From the NCBI GenBank assembly GCA_014360905.1, contig JACIWW010000030.1, forward strand, positions 1 to 35,490: a stretch of DNA of 35,490 nucleotides, given 5' to 3'. A model generated the notes under the pieces. That model ran no database searches. It was not told the origin of the DNA and saw only the letters and a list, made by a program, of their open reading frames with translations. Shown piece after piece: positions 33,183 through 35,490 of the stretch. The position numbers and the translations under genes are program-made. Each line of letters opens with the position of its first letter. The first letter of the stretch is position 1. Source of the stretch: Chloroflexota bacterium (GTDB taxonomy: Bacteria; Chloroflexota; Anaerolineae; UBA2200).

Positions 33183-35279
33183 ATGTCCGGCGCAGTCCCA
33201 TTAGAACGGACAAGAAACATAGGCATTATTGCCCATATAGATGCAGGCAAGACGACGACAACGGAACGCATCCTGTTCTATACAGGCCGTACTTACCGTT
33301 TGGGGAATGTGGACAACGGTACTACGGTGACCGATTGGATGGAGCAGGAACGCGAACGTGGTATCACGATTACGGCTGCGGCCATCACCTGCTACTGGCG
33401 CGATTGTCAGATTAACATTATTGATACTCCAGGCCACATAGATTTCACGGCCGAAGTACAACGCAGTCTACGCGTGTTGGATGGCGGGGTAGTTGTTTTG
33501 GATGCGGTGGCTGGGGTCGAGCCACAGTCCGAAACAGTGTGGCATCAGGCCAATCGCTTTGGAGTCCCGCGCATCTGCTTCGTTAACAAGATGGATCGCA
33601 TCGGCGCCAATTTCTGGCGCACGGTTGACATGATCCGCGAGCAACTACGCGCTCGGCCGGTCGTGTTGCAATTGCCAATTGGCCGCGAAGCTTCGTTCGC
33701 GGGCGTTGTGGATTTGATTGAAAACAAAGCTATTACGTGGGCCGATGAGCTAGGGACGGTGCTGCAGATACAAGAAGTCCCTCCTGAGTTGCACGATGAG
33801 GCTCAGCATTGGCGCGAAGTTCTGATCGAACGTATTGTCGAAACAGATGAGACCTTGACAACAAAATATCTCGAGGGCGAAGCAATCACCGCTCAGGAGC
33901 TGCGGATAGCGCTACGGCGGGCAACCATACACAGTGAATTGATCCCGGTTTTGTGCGGGGCAGCGCTACGGAACAAGGGGGTTCAGCCTTTGTTAGATGC
34001 AATCGTTGATTATCTTCCCTCCCCAGTAGATATCCCGCCGATAACAGGCATCAATCCATATACTCAGCGTGAAGAAACCCGCCCCGCTAGAGAAGATGCT
34101 CCCCTGGCTGCTCTCACCTTCAAAATTGTGTCCGACCCTTTTGCAGGGCGCCTTGCCTATGTGCGGGTTTATTCGGGCGTTCTTACGGGTGCTAAGCCGG
34201 TTCTGAATGCCACCAAAGCGCGCAAAGAACGAGTAGGCCGGCTGCTGCGCATGCATGCTAATCAACGCGAGGACATTGATGTCATCCGCGCGGGAGACAT
34301 TGGTGCGGTCGTGGGCTTTCGCTTCACGTTCACCGGGGATACGATCTGCGATCTGCAGCATCCCATTGTGCTCGAATCTATCAAGTTTCCCGAGCCGGTC
34401 ATTTCTGTGGTGGTCGAACCCCGCACAAAGGCTGACCAGGACAAGCTCAGCGATGCCTTGCAGCGCCTGGCCGAGGAGGATCCAACATTCAAAGTCCGAA
34501 TGGATGAAGAGACAGGCCAAACGCTTATCTCCGGCATGGGCGAACTGCACCTGGAAGTGCTCGTTGAGCGCATGTTGCGCGAGTTCCGGGTCCAAGCCAA
34601 TGTGGGCAAACCCCAGGTCTCTTATCGCGAGACTATTACACGGCCGGTACGGGTCGAAGGGCGTTTTGTGCGCCAGGCAATGGGGCGCGGGCAGTATGGT
34701 CATGTATGGCTGGAACTGGAGCCGCTTCCACGTGGCTCAGGCTTTGCCTTCGAGAATCGTCTGGCTCCGGGTAAAATACCCGAGGAGTATGTGCGTGCTG
34801 TCGAACAAGGCGTGCGTGAATCCATGGAAAGCGGTGTGCTCGCTGGGTATCCGCTGGTGGATTTGAAAGTCTCCTTGGTGGATGGCTCTTACGACGTGGA
34901 AAACTCGTCGGAACCGGCTTTTAAGGCAGCCGCTTCCATTGCTATGCGCAAAGGGATCACGCAAGCGGCACCGACTCTGATGGAGCCGATTATGCGTGTG
35001 GAAGTGGTGGCTCCAGAGGAATTTGTGGGAGAAATCATCGGTGATCTGAATGCACGCCGGGCGCACATTGAGAGCATGGATTTGCGTGAAGACGGCTTCC
35101 AAGCGGTGCGTGCTACGGTGCCATTGGAGGAGATGTTTGGATACGCCACTGACCTGCGCTCCATGACGCAAGGGCGGGGCACATTTACCATGGAGTTTGA
35201 CCATTATGCGGAGTTGCCGGAGGCCCGGCTTCAGGAGCTGATAGGAGGCTATAAAATCGGGCCGGACGTTTTGCCTTAG
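33183..35279 (+). CDS. fusA: Elongation factor G
   Basis: EF-G is the GTPase that drives tRNA-mRNA translocation. Of 698 residues, the G domain shows the P-loop [17 protein letters not shown] (about 15-31), switch [15 protein letters not shown], and the guanine specificity motif FVNKMDR. Domains II-V follow, including [20 protein letters not shown] and the domain IV block with [19 protein letters not shown]. Length and motif set are those of the canonical bacterial fusA. Its ATG has GGAG 6-7 nt upstream, 68 nt after rpsG. Confidence 0.98.
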   Translation: MSGAVPLERTRNIGIIAHIDAGKTTTTERILFYTGRTYRLGNVDNGTTVTDWMEQERERGITITAAAITCYWRDCQINIIDTPGHIDFTAEVQRSLRVLDGGVVVLDAVAGVEPQSETVWHQANRFGVPRICFVNKMDRIGANFWRTVDMIREQLRARPVVLQLPIGREASFAGVVDLIENKAITWADELGTVLQIQEVPPELHDEAQHWREVLIERIVETDETLTTKYLEGEAITAQELRIALRRATIHSELIPVLCGAALRNKGVQPLLDAIVDYLPSPVDIPPITGINPYTQREETRPAREDAPLAALTFKIVSDPFAGRLAYVRVYSGVLTGAKPVLNATKARKERVGRLLRMHANQREDIDVIRAGDIGAVVGFRFTFTGDTICDLQHPIVLESIKFPEPVISVVVEPRTKADQDKLSDALQRLAEEDPTFKVRMDEETGQTLISGMGELHLEVLVERMLREFRVQANVGKPQVSYRETITRPVRVEGRFVRQAMGRGQYGHVWLELEPLPRGSGFAFENRLAPGKIPEEYVRAVEQGVRESMESGVLAGYPLVDLKVSLVDGSYDVENSSEPAFKAAASIAMRKGITQAAPTLMEPIMRVEVVAPEEFVGEIIGDLNARRAHIESMDLREDGFQAVRATVPLEEMFGYATDLRSMTQGRGTFTMEFDHYAELPEARLQELIGGYKIGPDVLP

Positions 35280-35290
35280 GAAAATAAAAT

Positions 35291-35318
35291 TTGCCTAAAT
35301 TCGGTTTTTGTGTATAAT
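35291..35318 (+). promoter_or_regulatory. Promoter of tuf
   Basis: TTGCCT (35291-35296), 16 nt, perfect TATAAT (35313-35318), start near 35325 and a leader of about 40 nt. It allows tuf to be transcribed independently of fusA. Confidence 0.65.
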
Positions 35319-35320
35319 AA

Positions 35321-35490
<170 letters not shown>

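Overview
The window is a chromosomal segment of a bacterium most consistent with an anaerobic or facultative Chloroflexota member (Anaerolineae-like). This placement is inferred from protein flavour, a monoderm-style division cluster, a class III ribonucleotide reductase locus and gene order. No 16S rRNA gene is present to confirm it. Almost all genes are on the + strand.

Layout. (1) 1-720: the 5' tip of an unidentified minus-strand gene, then the RNase P RNA gene (rnpB) with a clear sigma70-type promoter. (2) 725-18040: a long dcw (division and cell wall) cluster: mraZ, rsmH, ftsL-like, ftsI/pbp, murF, mraY, murD, ftsW, murG, a CvpA-like membrane gene, murC, murB, ddl, ftsQ, ftsA, ftsZ. It starts at one promoter that overlaps five TGG-type MraZ boxes at exact 10-bp period. 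murE is missing from its usual place. Genes are tightly packed, often overlapping by 1-11 nt, and ftsW/murG overlap by 89 nt. A hairpin follows ftsZ. (3) 18041-22124: anaerobic dNTP synthesis: nrdR, nrdD, a separate 59-codon ORF and nrdG. The NrdD chain stops before the glycyl-radical segment. That segment is encoded by the small downstream ORF, so the class III reductase is split into two polypeptides. (4) 22125-27240: an accessory region with signs of decay: a start-less MEDS-like remnant, a PhoB-type response regulator, a minus-strand two-domain DsbA-like lipoprotein, a headless ABC ATPase, an ABC-2 permease broken by a one-base frameshift, and an HTH protein with a degenerate receiver domain. 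In the DsbA-like gene an in-frame TGA sits exactly where the first redox cysteine of CPYC should be, making it a candidate selenoprotein (U-P-Y-C). (5) 27238-35490: a flavodoxin-like gene, then rpoB, rpsL, rpsG, fusA and the start of tuf. rpoC, usually between rpoB and rpsL, is absent; rpsL has its own strong promoter there. RpoB carries a roughly 130-residue insertion near its C-terminal part.

How the genes work together. The dcw block makes UDP-MurNAc-pentapeptide (MurB, C, D, F, Ddl), lipid I and II (MraY, MurG) and the divisome that polymerises and crosslinks it (FtsW/FtsI with FtsL, Q, A, Z). The nrd block supplies dNTPs without oxygen under NrdR control. The str-type block supplies transcription and translation machinery. 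The two observations most worth following are the TGA-containing DsbA-like gene and the split NrdD.
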